Shown here in pieces: positions 1 through 7,001 of a DNA stretch of 18,750 bases (position 1 is its first letter; each line of letters begins with the position of its first letter). Origin of the DNA: Actinomycetes bacterium. Lineage in GTDB: Bacteria; Actinomycetota; Actinomycetes; Propionibacteriales; Nocardioidaceae. The DNA is taken from contig JAEZEJ010000087.1 of NCBI GenBank assembly GCA_023417775.1, positions 1 through 18,750 of the forward strand, written 5' to 3'. Below the pieces are notes generated by a model that was not told the origin of the DNA, ran no database searches, and saw nothing but the letters and a program-made list of their open reading frames with translations. The translations under genes were made by a program, and so were the position numbers.

Positions 1-25
1 CCTCCGTACAGGGAGGTGCCCCCAC
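1..25 (-). repeat. Short dispersed repeat, copy 1 (GGGAGGTRCCCCCAC core)
   Basis: The first 25 bases match the reverse complement of 4875-4899 at 22 of 25 positions. The shared core is CAGGGAGGTRCCCCCAC. This copy lies just past the pepD stop codon and may continue left of the window. The other copy is in the loop of the 4774-4967 palindrome. It looks like a small dispersed intergenic repeat; no function is visible. Confidence 0.5.
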
Positions 26-43
26 ACTCGACGGGGTCGGGCG

Positions 44-1498
44 TCAGCGCTGGAGATCGCCGGCGTCGGAGCCCAGGGTGATCTTGACGTTCTGCTGGTC
101 GCCATCGCGCTGGATGGTCAACGTCACCTCATCCCCTGGTTGATAGCTGCGGACCGTGGCGATCAGCGCCTGGTTCGTGGCCACCGGGTGATCGTTGACG
201 GCGGTCACGATATCGCCCTCGCGCAGACCGGCCTCGTCGCCCGGACCGCCCGACTCCACCTCGGCGACCCGTGCGCCGATGCCGGTGATCTGGTCATCGC
301 CGGTCGCGCTCTGCACCGTGATGCCGATGCGTGCGTGCTCGACCGTCTTGCCGTCCAGGATCTGCGAGCTGACATTGCGGGCCAGATCGGCGGGGATGGC
401 GAAGCCGAGGCCGATGGAGCCGCCTTCGACGCCGCCGGAGGACCGGATGGCCGAGTTGATGCCGATCACCCGGCCCTCGAGGTCGACCAGCGGGCCTCCG
501 GAGTTGCCGGGGTTGATCGCCGCATCGGTCTGGATGGCGGGGAAGGTGGTCAGGGTGTCGGAGCTGCTGCTCTGATCGCCCGGCGAGACCGGACGGTTGA
601 GGGCCGAGACGATGCCCTGCGTGACCGTCGACTCCAGACCGAAGGGCGAGCCGATCGCGACGACCTCCTGGCCGACCCGGACGTCCGCGGAGTTGCCGAA
701 CTGCGCGGGCTCCAGGTCGGAGACGCCCTCGGCCTGGATGACCGCGATATCGGTCGCCGGATCGGTGCCGACGATGGTCGCGCGGGCATTCGTGCCGTCA
801 TTGAACCCGACCGTGAGCGTGCCTCCGTCGGCCGCTGCCTCGACCACGTGGTTGTTGGTCATGATCTTGCCGTCATCGCTGATGATGACGCCCGAGCCCG
901 AGCCGCCCTCACCTCCGCCGGAGAAGTTGATCTGCACGACCGACGGCATGATCTTCTGAGCGACCTGCTCGACCGTTCCGGCGGGCAGATCCGAGGAGGC
1001 GGGGGTGTCGATCGACGTGCCGGTCGAGGTCGACGTTGAGCCGCCGCCATCGGACAGCTGGTTGCCGAGGACGCCGCCGCCGAAGCCGGCGATCAGCGCG
1101 AGGGCGACGACGCCGATCGCCGCGGCGATCGGACGACCCCGGCGGGGCCGCCTGGACGGCGGTACCTCGCCGGTCGCCGGAGGCATCGGACCCTGGGGCG
1201 GCGGAGGAGGACCCAGGATGCTGGTGTGCTCGGTCTCGCCCGGGCCGCGGGTGTCACCCGGCCTGGGCGGCGGTGTGCCGTAGGCGCCGGGCCCGCGAGT
1301 GGCGTCCGGCCCGGGCGGCGGCGGGGCCGGGGCCTCGCGCGGCTCATCGGGGGTGGAGGAGCCGGTGGCCGGGCCCATGGGAATCGGACCGTGACCAGCC
1401 GGGGTGTCCTCGCCGGCATCGCCCGCCGGCGGTTGCGGCTGACGTTGCGCGGGAGGCGTGTACGGACGCTCGGCGAAGGGATCCTGCGAATCGGTCAT
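44..1498 (-). CDS. pepD: Membrane-anchored HtrA/DegP-type serine protease with PDZ domain (PepD-like)
   Basis: 484-residue trypsin-like S1C protease expected to degrade or refold damaged proteins outside the membrane. Residues 1-120 are a Pro/Gly-rich cytoplasmic tail ending in a basic RRPRRGR stretch. A single membrane anchor spans about 123-146, followed by a Gly/Ser/Thr linker. The protease domain runs about 174-385 with the triad visible: His217 in TNNHVV, Asp250 in ATDIAV, Ser333 in GNSGGP. One PDZ domain covers about 390-475. Architecture and position downstream of an MprA/MprB pair match Mycobacterium PepD (Rv0983 next to Rv0981-Rv0982), which acts in envelope stress; that role here is inferred from family and synteny. 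The 72-base gap to mprB leaves room for its own promoter. The start is the first ATG of the frame; only a weak GA-rich ribosome site precedes it. Confidence 0.93.
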   Translation of the reverse strand: MTDSQDPFAERPYTPPAQRQPQPPAGDAGEDTPAGHGPIPMGPATGSSTPDEPREAPAPPPPGPDATRGPGAYGTPPPRPGDTRGPGETEHTSILGPPPPPQGPMPPATGEVPPSRRPRRGRPIAAAIGVVALALIAGFGGGVLGNQLSDGGGSTSTSTGTSIDTPASSDLPAGTVEQVAQKIMPSVVQINFSGGGEGGSGSGVIISDDGKIMTNNHVVEAAADGGTLTVGFNDGTNARATIVGTDPATDIAVIQAEGVSDLEPAQFGNSADVRVGQEVVAIGSPFGLESTVTQGIVSALNRPVSPGDQSSSSDTLTTFPAIQTDAAINPGNSGGPLVDLEGRVIGINSAIRSSGGVEGGSIGLGFAIPADLARNVSSQILDGKTVEHARIGITVQSATGDDQITGIGARVAEVESGGPGDEAGLREGDIVTAVNDHPVATNQALIATVRSYQPGDEVTLTIQRDGDQQNVKITLGSDAGDLQR

Positions 1499-1570
1499 GT
1501 CAAGACATTCTCTCGCATTGCTGAGACGGTGATGAAAGGGTGGTGTGAGCGGACGAAGACCTCTACTGTG

Positions 1571-3016
1571 TCAGGCGCCGACCGCGGGCGCGACCGGAAG
1601 ACGCAGGGTGAAGGTCGAGCCGTCGCCGAGGGTCGAGGCCACCTCCACGCTCCCGCCGTGGCGCTCCGCCGCCCGCTGCACGATGGACAGGCCGAGCCCC
1701 GATCCGGGCAGAGCTCGTGCCGCCGTCGACCGGTAGAAGCGCTGGAACACATGCGGCAGGTCGTCCTCGGCGATGCCGGGCCCCTCGTCGGCGATGGACA
1801 GGACTCCTTCATCGAGGCGGACGGTGATCGTGCCGTCCGCCGGGCTCCACTTGGCCGCATTGTCGAGCAGATTGGTGACGGCGCGCTCCAGGGACTGGCT
1901 CTCGCCGATCACCTGGGAGCCGTCCAGGGAGACGTCCCAGGTGACGCCCGGGGCGCGCAGCCGCACGCGGGTGAGGGACTGCTCGACGATGTCGTCGAGG
2001 GCGAGCGGTTCGGGGTCCCGATGCAGCGGCTCGTCGCGGGCGAGCTCCACCAGATCGCCGATCAGCGAGGTCAACTCGTCCAGCTGGGCCCGCACGTCGT
2101 CCATGAGCTCGCGCTGGGCCTCGGCGTCGAGACGACGTTCCGGATCGCCGGTGACCTGGCGCAGCAGCTCGATATTGGTGCGCAGACTGGTCAGAGGGGT
2201 GCGTAGCTCGTGACCGGCATCGGCGATCAGCTGTCGCTCGCGGGTCTGCGACTCGCCCAACGCGCGGAGCATCGTGTTGAACGAGCGCGTGAGCCGGGCG
2301 AGCTCGTCGTTGCGGGTGCCCCACACATCGATCGGCTCCATCTCGCCGGTGGACGCGATGCGCTCGGTCGCGGCGGTCAGACGTCGTACCGGTCTCAGGC
2401 CGTTGCTCGCCACCGCCCAGCCGGCCATCGCGGACATCGCGACACCGGCGGCGCTCGCCAGCACCAGGACCACGGCGAGGCGGTCGAGGGCCCGCTGGGT
2501 GGACTCCATCGACTGCGCGAGCACGAAGGCCTGGCCCGGCTGAGTCTGGATGGAGACGATGCGGAAGGGCTCGCCACCGGCATCGACGGTTCGGGCCGAC
2601 TGCGATCGGGTGCCCAGCGCGACCTCCTGCTCGGGGATGCCGTAGGGGACATTGCTGACCTTCTGGGTGAGCAGATCGCCGCCGTTGACGAAGACCACCC
2701 GGATGCCCATCGCGTTCAGCATCTGCTGCACGGACACCGCATTGGTGGAGTTCAGCGAGGACGCCGTGACACCGGCGTCGACCGCGTCATTGGCACGCTT
2801 CACGAGGGTCTGGTCGACCGAGCCGATGAACTCGGAACGCACGGTCACATAGAAGACCGCACTGACCACGGACAGCACCAGCGCGACCGCCACGGTGGTC
2901 AAGATGGTGACGCGGGCCGCCAGCGAGATCCGTGAGGTGACCGGGCTGAGCGCATCGTGCAGCCAGTCCAGGAAGCGATCGGTCACGCCGCGAGGTTTCG
3001 GAGCGTGCTCGCTCAC
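1571..3016 (-). CDS. mprB: Sensor histidine kinase, MprB-like
   Basis: 481-residue membrane histidine kinase, partner of the response regulator encoded just upstream. The order is a cytoplasmic N-terminus, TM1 (about 35-58), an extracytoplasmic sensor loop (about 60-178), TM2 (about 180-203), a HAMP linker (about 204-257), an H-box with phospho-acceptor His269 in AGHELRTPLTSLRTN, an N-box NLLDNAAKWSP, G1 DEGPGIAE, and G2 GSGLGLSIV. The H-box and the order of the cluster are those of mycobacterial MprB. I chose the GTG at 3014-3016 (VSEHAPKPRG) over an in-frame ATG at 3097, because the latter would overlap the end of mprA and add a low-complexity extension. The GTG overlaps the TGA of a 17-codon mini-ORF (GTGA), suggesting translational coupling. 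The gap to mprA is 46 bases, so the two genes are almost certainly co-transcribed. Confidence 0.93.
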   Translation of the reverse strand: MSEHAPKPRGVTDRFLDWLHDALSPVTSRISLAARVTILTTVAVALVLSVVSAVFYVTVRSEFIGSVDQTLVKRANDAVDAGVTASSLNSTNAVSVQQMLNAMGIRVVFVNGGDLLTQKVSNVPYGIPEQEVALGTRSQSARTVDAGGEPFRIVSIQTQPGQAFVLAQSMESTQRALDRLAVVLVLASAAGVAMSAMAGWAVASNGLRPVRRLTAATERIASTGEMEPIDVWGTRNDELARLTRSFNTMLRALGESQTRERQLIADAGHELRTPLTSLRTNIELLRQVTGDPERRLDAEAQRELMDDVRAQLDELTSLIGDLVELARDEPLHRDPEPLALDDIVEQSLTRVRLRAPGVTWDVSLDGSQVIGESQSLERAVTNLLDNAAKWSPADGTITVRLDEGVLSIADEGPGIAEDDLPHVFQRFYRSTAARALPGSGLGLSIVQRAAERHGGSVEVASTLGDGSTFTLRLPVAPAVGA

Positions 3017-3066
3017 GGCGTCACCGCCGGGAGGGCCTGTCGGGTTCGCTCGCTGCGCTCGCTCAC
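3013..3066 (-). CDS. Candidate 17-aa coupling mini-ORF (SERSER repeat) between mprA and mprB
   Basis: Between mprA and mprB a 17-codon frame reads VSERSERTRQALPAVTP. Its GTG overlaps the mprA stop (GTGA, 3063-3066) and its TGA overlaps the mprB start codon (GTGA, 3013-3016). Ribosomes finishing mprA could thus re-initiate here and pass on to mprB. The N-terminal SERSER codons are the dispersed repeat at 3046-3065. A second mini-ORF starting MSERSER precedes the dehydrogenase gene at 15149-15193, also with its stop overlapping the next start codon. It may be only a by-product of a repeat that carries start and stop triplets; translation is unproven. Confidence 0.35.
   Translation of the reverse strand: MSERSERTRQALPAVTP
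3046..3065 (-). repeat. SERSER-type dispersed repeat, copy 1
   Basis: On the minus strand this reads TGAGCGAGCGCAGCGAGCGA. It matches 15173-15192 at 19 of 20 positions. A 14-base direct repeat (GCTCGCTCACGGCG on the plus strand, 3007-3020 and 3057-3070, 50 bases apart) shows that the first bases of mprB duplicate this copy. Repeats of this type, read as SERSER, are common between actinobacterial genes; that is general knowledge, not tested here. Confidence 0.7.
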
Positions 3067-3758
3067 GGCGGCGTCTCCCGCAGCACATAGCCGACACCGC
3101 GGACGGTGTGCAGGAGGCGATCCTCTCCCTCCGCCTCGAGCTTGCGGCGGACGTAGCCGACGTAGACCTCGAGGGAGTTGGCGCTGGTGGGGAAGTCGAA
3201 TCCCCACACCTCCTCGAGGATGAACGAGCGTTCGAGCACGCGCTTGGGACGCTGCAGGAAGAGCTCGAGCAGCGCGAACTCGGTCCGCGTCAACGAGATG
3301 CTGCGCCCGGCGCGGACCACCTCGCGGGTATTGGGGTCGAGGCTGAGGTCGGCGAAGTGCAGGACCGGGGCGTCCTCGTCCTGGGAGTCGGCCGGGCGGG
3401 CCGAGCGCCGCAGCAGGGCGCGAAGGCGCGCCAGCAGCTCCTCGAGCGCGAAGGGCTTGGTGAGATAGTCATCGGCCCCGGCATCGAGACCATCGACGCG
3501 ATCGGTGACGGCATCGCGGGCGGTGAGCACGAGGATCGGCACGTCATTGCCGGCCGAGCGCAGCGCCCGGGTGGCCTCGAGTCCGTCGAGGCGCGGCATC
3601 ATCACGTCCATGACGATGGCATCGGGCTGGACCTGGGGCACGCGGGCGAGCGCCTCGGCTCCGTCAGAGGCCAGTTCGACCGTGTAGCCGTTGAACTCCA
3701 GGGACCGTCGCAGGGAGTCACGGACGGCGCGATCGTCGTCCACCACCAGGATGCGCAT
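3063..3758 (-). CDS. mprA: OmpR/PhoB-family response regulator, MprA-like
   Basis: 231-residue two-component response regulator. The receiver domain (1-118) shows the acidic pocket DDD at 7-9, phospho-acceptor Asp51 in VMDVMMP, switch residue Thr79, and Lys101 in LTKPF. After a short linker, a winged-helix DNA-binding domain (about 130-228) contains LTRTEFALLELF and VYVGYVRRKLEAEGE and ends in HTVRGVGYVLRE. The start is the ATG directly before RILVVDDD. The frame stays open for 79 more codons upstream, but that stretch is low-complexity and runs into the kinase gene at 3844. It probably leads an mprA-mprB-pepD transcript; mycobacterial MprA regulates its own operon, and TGCCTGAG is repeated upstream at 3778-3785 and 3823-3830. 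A weak -10 (CACACT, 3765-3770) lies 7 bases before the ATG, so the message may be leaderless. Confidence 0.94.
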   Translation of the reverse strand: MRILVVDDDRAVRDSLRRSLEFNGYTVELASDGAEALARVPQVQPDAIVMDVMMPRLDGLEATRALRSAGNDVPILVLTARDAVTDRVDGLDAGADDYLTKPFALEELLARLRALLRRSARPADSQDEDAPVLHFADLSLDPNTREVVRAGRSISLTRTEFALLELFLQRPKRVLERSFILEEVWGFDFPTSANSLEVYVGYVRRKLEAEGEDRLLHTVRGVGYVLRETPP

Positions 3759-3777
3759 GACCCCAGTGTGCCCGGGA

Positions 3778-3830
3778 TGCCTGAGAAAGACGTGAAAGCG
3801 GAGTCGGTGGCGGCCGCGAGCCTGCCTGAG
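3778..3830. promoter_or_regulatory. Repeated TGCCTGAG boxes upstream of mprA
   Basis: The octamer TGCCTGAG (CTCAGGCA on the mprA sense strand) occurs at 3778-3785 and 3823-3830, 20 and 65 bases upstream of the mprA start. MprA in Mycobacterium binds loosely conserved direct repeats containing TCAG and autoregulates, so these are candidate boxes. The distal copy is also one arm of a 7-bp stem (GCCTGAG/CTCAGGC, 3824-3849) that overlaps the stop of the next gene, so it may be terminator structure. Support is weak. Confidence 0.25.
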
Positions 3831-3843
3831 GCGCGACCCGCCC

Positions 3844-4719
3844 TCAGGCGGAGGTGCCGTCGAGGAGGCTCTGCGCGGCCCCGGCCGCCCGGGCGCCGTA
3901 GGAGCCGCCGAAGAGCAGGGTGTGCACGAGCAGCGGGTGCAGTTGGTGCAGGGCGATGCGATCACGCCATCCCTCGGCCAGGGGAGCGGCCTCATCGTAG
4001 GCCTCGAGGATCCGCTGCAGGTGCGGGGCGCCGAACAGGGCCAGCATCGCCAGATCGGCCTCGCGATGCCCGCCGTGGGCGGCTGGATCGATCATCCAGA
4101 CCTCGCCTTCGGCCCCCCAGACGACATTGCCGGACCACAGATCGCCGTGGACGCGTGCCGGCGGCTCGGCGGGCCCGGAGAAGGCGTGGATCCTGCGCAT
4201 CGCGATCTCGATCGTGGCCGCCTCATCGGTGGTGAGGTGGCCGCGATCGACGGCGGCGCGCACATAGGGCATCACGCGACGGGAGGCATAGAACTCCTCC
4301 CAGGTGGGCAGCGGCCGGTTCGGGAGCGGAGCGATCCCGATGTACCCGTCGCTCTCGGCACCGAAGGTGGGGGAGCCGGCGGCATGGGTGACCGCCAGGG
4401 CGCGACCGAACTGCTCGGCGAGCTCCTGGGAGGGTTTGCCCGGCTCGATCCAGGCGATCACCAGGCAGTCGTCGTCGACGCCGAGCACCTCGGGGGTCGG
4501 GACCCCGCCGGCCTCGCCGAGCCAGCGCAGCCCCTCGGCCTCGCCGCGGAACAGCCCCTGCGGCGCCTGGGGGCGGGTCTTGATGATCGCATTGCGCCCA
4601 TCGGTGAGACGGAGTCGCGTGGCGGTGCAGATGTCCCCGCCGGCGACGGGCGTGGTGGAGACGACGGCGGTACCCAGCAGTGCCTCGGCCCGTGCCGCCG
4701 TTCCCGCCATCCTCGCCAT
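3844..4719 (-). CDS. Fructosamine-kinase-family protein
   Basis: 291-residue member of the fructosamine-3-kinase/aminoglycoside-phosphotransferase fold. Such enzymes phosphorylate sugar adducts on glycated amines so that they fall off, a protein-repair role. Visible features: an ATP-contact Lys47 in AIIKTRP, a Glu-rich helix at 60-62 (EAE), the catalytic loop RVHGDLWSGN (189-198, with Asp193 and Asn198), and metal-binding Asp211 in IDPAAHGGHREADLAM, a string characteristic of this family rather than of drug kinases. Length matches the family. The start is the ATG at 4719; a second in-frame Met lies three codons on. A -10 hexamer TAACGT 7 bases upstream suggests a leaderless message transcribed separately from the phosphatase gene further upstream. 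The actual substrate is not determinable from sequence. Confidence 0.9.
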   Translation of the reverse strand: MARMAGTAARAEALLGTAVVSTTPVAGGDICTATRLRLTDGRNAIIKTRPQAPQGLFRGEAEGLRWLGEAGGVPTPEVLGVDDDCLVIAWIEPGKPSQELAEQFGRALAVTHAAGSPTFGAESDGYIGIAPLPNRPLPTWEEFYASRRVMPYVRAAVDRGHLTTDEAATIEIAMRRIHAFSGPAEPPARVHGDLWSGNVVWGAEGEVWMIDPAAHGGHREADLAMLALFGAPHLQRILEAYDEAAPLAEGWRDRIALHQLHPLLVHTLLFGGSYGARAAGAAQSLLDGTSA

Positions 4720-4726
4720 GCCCCCG

Positions 4727-4732
4727 ACGTTA
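4727..4732 (-). promoter_or_regulatory. Leaderless-type -10 box for the fructosamine-kinase gene
   Basis: On the minus strand TAACGT fits the actinobacterial TANNNT -10 pattern and ends 7 bases before the ATG at 4719, which puts the expected transcription start within a base of the start codon. No purine-rich ribosome site is needed. A -35 match is poor. The ten bases TAACGTCGGG recur exactly upstream of the acetyltransferase gene at 12750-12759. Confidence 0.5.
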
Positions 4733-4773
4733 CCGGAGGCCCAGTATCAGCTCTGTCGCGAAGCGATCAGCTG

Positions 4774-4967
4774 AGAGGTTCCGCCGGTAGGGGAGGCTAC
4801 TGCGCGCCACCCCGTGGGCGCTCCGCGGCGTTGGCGTCCCTCGCAAGACGACCCCGGTATGGCTTCGCTCCGCCGTGGGGGTACCTCCCTGGACGGAGTC
4901 CTCGGGGGATGGCGGAGCATCCCACGGATGCGGCGCTCGCCACGCCACCCCTATCGGCGGAACCTCT
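4774..4967. repeat. Large imperfect palindrome (~194 bp, MITE-like) between phosphatase and kinase genes
   Basis: Outer arms 4774-4793 (AGAGGTTCCGCCGGTAGGGG) and 4948-4967 are inverted copies matching at 19 of 20 positions. Pairing continues inward with gaps: CGCC, GTGGG and GCTCCGC around 4805-4826 answer GCGGAGC, CCCAC and GGCG at about 4912-4937. Each arm is thus about 50-55 bases around an ~85-base core that holds one copy of the GGGAGGTRCCCCCAC repeat. The right arm covers the last codons and stop of the phosphatase gene. Size, terminal inverted repeats and lack of coding content suggest a non-autonomous mobile palindrome; no target duplication was identified. Confidence 0.55.
4875..4899 (+). 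repeat. Short dispersed repeat, copy 2 (GGGAGGTRCCCCCAC core)
   Basis: This copy matches the reverse complement of bases 1-25 at 22 of 25 positions. It sits near the centre of the 4774-4967 palindrome and contains a GGTACC centre. Being in both places suggests that this core spreads independently of, or is a fragment of, the larger element. Confidence 0.5.
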
Positions 4968-5436
4968 GAGGAATCTCGGCGACCAGGACATCGCTGGTGC
5001 GCTCGATCATCGCGAGCACGTCGATGAAGCCCTCTTCGCCGCCGAACCACGGATCGGGTACCTCGATGTCCCCTTCGGTGGCCGCCGGATCGAAGCTGCG
5101 GAACATGCGCAGTCGCTCGGTGTCGGCGACGGTCGGAGCGAGCGCGGCCATGTCGGCGTAGTTGCTTTCGTCCATGGCGAGGAGGAGATCATTCTCGGCG
5201 TACCAGTCGGTGGTGAACTTCCGGGCGACGTGCCGGGAGGCGTCGTAGCCGGCGTCCGTGAGCGTGCGAGCGGCCCGCGCATCCATCGGATCGCCGGTGT
5301 GCCAGCCGCCGGTGCCCGCCGAGACGATCTCGACGTCGCCGATGCCGGCCTCGTCCAGCTTGCTCTCGAGGACGACGTGGGCCATGGGGGAGCGGCAGAT
5401 ATTGCCCAGGCACACGACGGCGATGCGATAGGTCAC
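4951..5436 (-). CDS. Low-molecular-weight protein-tyrosine phosphatase
   Basis: 161-residue class II (low-molecular-weight) tyrosine phosphatase that hydrolyses phosphotyrosine through a cysteinyl-phosphate intermediate. The P-loop is at the N-terminus: CLGNICRS with Cys9 and Arg15 (C-X5-R). The general acid is Asp128 in the C-terminal DPWFGG motif. Length is typical, and the ARKFTTDWYAENDLLLAMDESN segment is the family's conserved centre. The start is GTG at 5434-5436, four bases after the stop of the holin-family gene upstream; a GGGGAG ribosome site lies inside that gene's last codons, so the two are probably co-translated. Its last codons and stop lie in the right arm of the 4774-4967 palindrome. 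It could be a cytoplasmic signalling phosphatase or act on exported polymer-control tyrosine kinases; no partner kinase gene is in the window. Confidence 0.92.
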   Translation of the reverse strand: MTYRIAVVCLGNICRSPMAHVVLESKLDEAGIGDVEIVSAGTGGWHTGDPMDARAARTLTDAGYDASRHVARKFTTDWYAENDLLLAMDESNYADMAALAPTVADTERLRMFRSFDPAATEGDIEVPDPWFGGEEGFIDVLAMIERTSDVLVAEIPQRFRR

Positions 5437-5440
5437 CGGC

Positions 5441-5821
5441 TCACTCCCCGATGATCGCGTTGACGACGGTCTGGGCGATGGAGATGACGATCGATGCGAG
5501 GACGGCCCACCAGAAGCCGTCGATGAAGAACTCGATCGCGAACTGGCCGGTGATCCACTCGGTCAGCATCAGCAGCAGCGCATTGATGACGACGAGGAGG
5601 AGGCCCAGCGTGAGGATGATGAACGGCAGCGAGAGCAGCTTGACGATCGGGCCGAGCAGCATGTTCACGATGGTGAACACGAGGCCGACGATCGCCAGCG
5701 CGAGGACGCGATTGGCGGTGGTCTCACCGGGGTCGCCGATGTTCATGTGGTCGCCGAGGAGCAGCGCGGCGAAGGCCAGCGCGAGGCTGCTCGCGAACCA
5801 GGTGGAGATGAAGCGTGCCAT
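5441..5821 (-). CDS. Small four-helix membrane protein, mycobacterial-type phage holin family IV
   Basis: 126-residue, very hydrophobic protein with four predicted membrane helices, roughly 5-23, 38-60, 64-86 and 100-122. Residues such as NMLLGPIVKLLSLPFIILTLGLLLVVINALLL (split over helices 2 and 3) are typical of the mycobacterial 4-TMS phage holin superfamily, conserved chromosomal proteins of unknown function in many bacteria. The family name does not imply a prophage; no phage genes are nearby. The start is the ATG at 5821: upstream the open frame runs antisense through the exporter gene. A -10-like GACAAT ends 7 bases before the ATG, consistent with a leaderless message that also carries the phosphatase gene. 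Confidence 0.82.
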   Translation of the reverse strand: MARFISTWFASSLALAFAALLLGDHMNIGDPGETTANRVLALAIVGLVFTIVNMLLGPIVKLLSLPFIILTLGLLLVVINALLLMLTEWITGQFAIEFFIDGFWWAVLASIVISIAQTVVNAIIGE

Positions 5822-5827
5822 GGGCCC

Positions 5828-5833
5828 ATTGTC
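5828..5833 (-). promoter_or_regulatory. Leaderless-type -10 box for the holin-family/phosphatase transcript
   Basis: On the minus strand GACAAT (4 of 6 matches to TATAAT) is followed by six bases and then the ATG at 5821, placing the transcription start on the A of the start codon. There is no convincing ribosome site. Confidence 0.4.
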
Positions 5834-5949
5834 GCAGGGCGAACCTCGGACCGCTCGATCACGTCGGCCAGTCCCCACCCCTGCCTGCGGCGTGAGGTTG
5901 ATGACGTACCGCCGCCGAGGTGGTGCGCGGTGGGGGTGGGGAGGTGGGT

Positions 5950-6906
5950 TCAGGTCGGTGGCGGAAGCTCCTCGGGGCTCGCGAGCCGGGCGGTCTGGGC
6001 GACCACCACGCCGGTGAGCACCACGAACACGCCGATCGACTGGGCGAGGGTCAGCACCTCGGCGTACCAGAGCCACCCGGTCACCAGCGCCACGACGGGC
6101 TCCAGCATCGCGACCACGGAGGCGCGGGTGCTCGGGATGTACTGCATCGCCGCGAGATAGAGGAAGAAGGGCGTCACGGTGCCGAGCAGCACGATGTAGA
6201 TCATGGCCACCCAGACCGGGGCCGTCAGGTGATCGAGCCGGCCGAGCAGCGTGGACTCCTGGCCGAGCACGTCGACGGCATTCCACGCCGGCTCGTACAG
6301 ATTGGACACGACCGCCGCCAGGCCGAAGGACCACACGACGACGTGCAGCGGACTCGACCCGCCCTCCGTCGCGGTCAGCGCCTCCCCGATCAGGAAGTAG
6401 CTGGCCAGGCAGACCGCCGACAGCAGCCCGACGAGGAGGCCGATGGTGTCGATGGTCAGCCCGTCCCAGACCTGCCCGACGAGCGCGAGCCCGATCAGCG
6501 AGACGATGATCGCCGGGTACAGCCGCGGGTGCACCGGCTCCCGTCGCACGAATCTCACCCAGAGCACGACGAGGGCAGGCGCCAGATACTCCAGGAGCAG
6601 GGCGATGCCGAGCGGGAGCCGGTTGATCGTCACGTTGTAGGCCGCCTGCACGCCGAGCACGCCGACGATCGCGAGCGCCACCATGAGCGCCGCCGCCCGC
6701 CCACGCGGCACCCGGAAGGCACCGCGATCGAAGATCAGCGCCAGCAGGATGAAGACGAGGGCCGCGCAGGTGAGGCGGAAGGTCGTGTAGGTGTCGATGG
6801 ACAGGCCCGCCTGCACCGGGATGCGGGACACCCCCGCATTCACCCCGAAGGTGACGGCAGCGGTGACCACGAGGGCGTAGCCGACGAGGGCGGGGCGGGA
6901 CGACAT
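5950..6906 (-). CDS. DMT-superfamily transporter (EamA family)
   Basis: 318-residue integral membrane protein made of two EamA repeats of five helices each (about residues 8-143 and 151-309). It belongs to the drug/metabolite transporter superfamily, proton-coupled or facilitated exporters of amino acids and other small metabolites. Typical features are the GVNAGVSR segment in the first helix, the helix-4 ALLLEYLAPALVVLW segment, and the repeat-2 counterpart ASVVAMLEPVVALVTGWLWYAE. The ATG at 6906 is preceded by a GGGAGG ribosome site. It is divergent from the aminotransferase gene across 95 bases, so common control is possible. The substrate cannot be told; export of an amino acid or an aminotransferase-related compound is only a guess from context. 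Confidence 0.88.
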   Translation of the reverse strand: MSSRPALVGYALVVTAAVTFGVNAGVSRIPVQAGLSIDTYTTFRLTCAALVFILLALIFDRGAFRVPRGRAAALMVALAIVGVLGVQAAYNVTINRLPLGIALLLEYLAPALVVLWVRFVRREPVHPRLYPAIIVSLIGLALVGQVWDGLTIDTIGLLVGLLSAVCLASYFLIGEALTATEGGSSPLHVVVWSFGLAAVVSNLYEPAWNAVDVLGQESTLLGRLDHLTAPVWVAMIYIVLLGTVTPFFLYLAAMQYIPSTRASVVAMLEPVVALVTGWLWYAEVLTLAQSIGVFVVLTGVVVAQTARLASPEELPPPT

Positions 6907-6989
6907 CGCCCCATCCTCCCAGGACTGGTTGGCCTCCCAGCGCGGCGCGGGGGTGAGAAGCGGACATCGCGGCGCGGGCGGAGGGCCGA

Positions 6990-6995
6990 TAGCGT
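6990..6995 (+). promoter_or_regulatory. Leaderless-type -10 box for the aminotransferase gene
   Basis: TAGCGT fits TANNNT and ends at 6995, so the expected start of transcription, 7 bases on, is exactly the A of the ATG at 7002. No Shine-Dalgarno sequence is evident between them. Confidence 0.5.
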
Positions 6996-7001
6996 GGCGC
7001 C

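Noticed and set aside
3759..3995. A longer N-terminus of the response regulator (start at 3995)
   Set aside because: The receiver domain begins at MRILVVDDD. The extension overlaps the kinase gene and is low-complexity.
4733..4773. A peptide encoded left of the palindrome, ending in RFRR-stop on the plus strand
   Set aside because: No start codon with a ribosome site or promoter is visible, and the similarity to the phosphatase C-terminus is explained by the inverted repeat itself.
5441..5821. Holin-family protein as a sign of a prophage
   Set aside because: This family is widespread on bacterial chromosomes, and there are no endolysin, capsid, integrase or other phage genes here.
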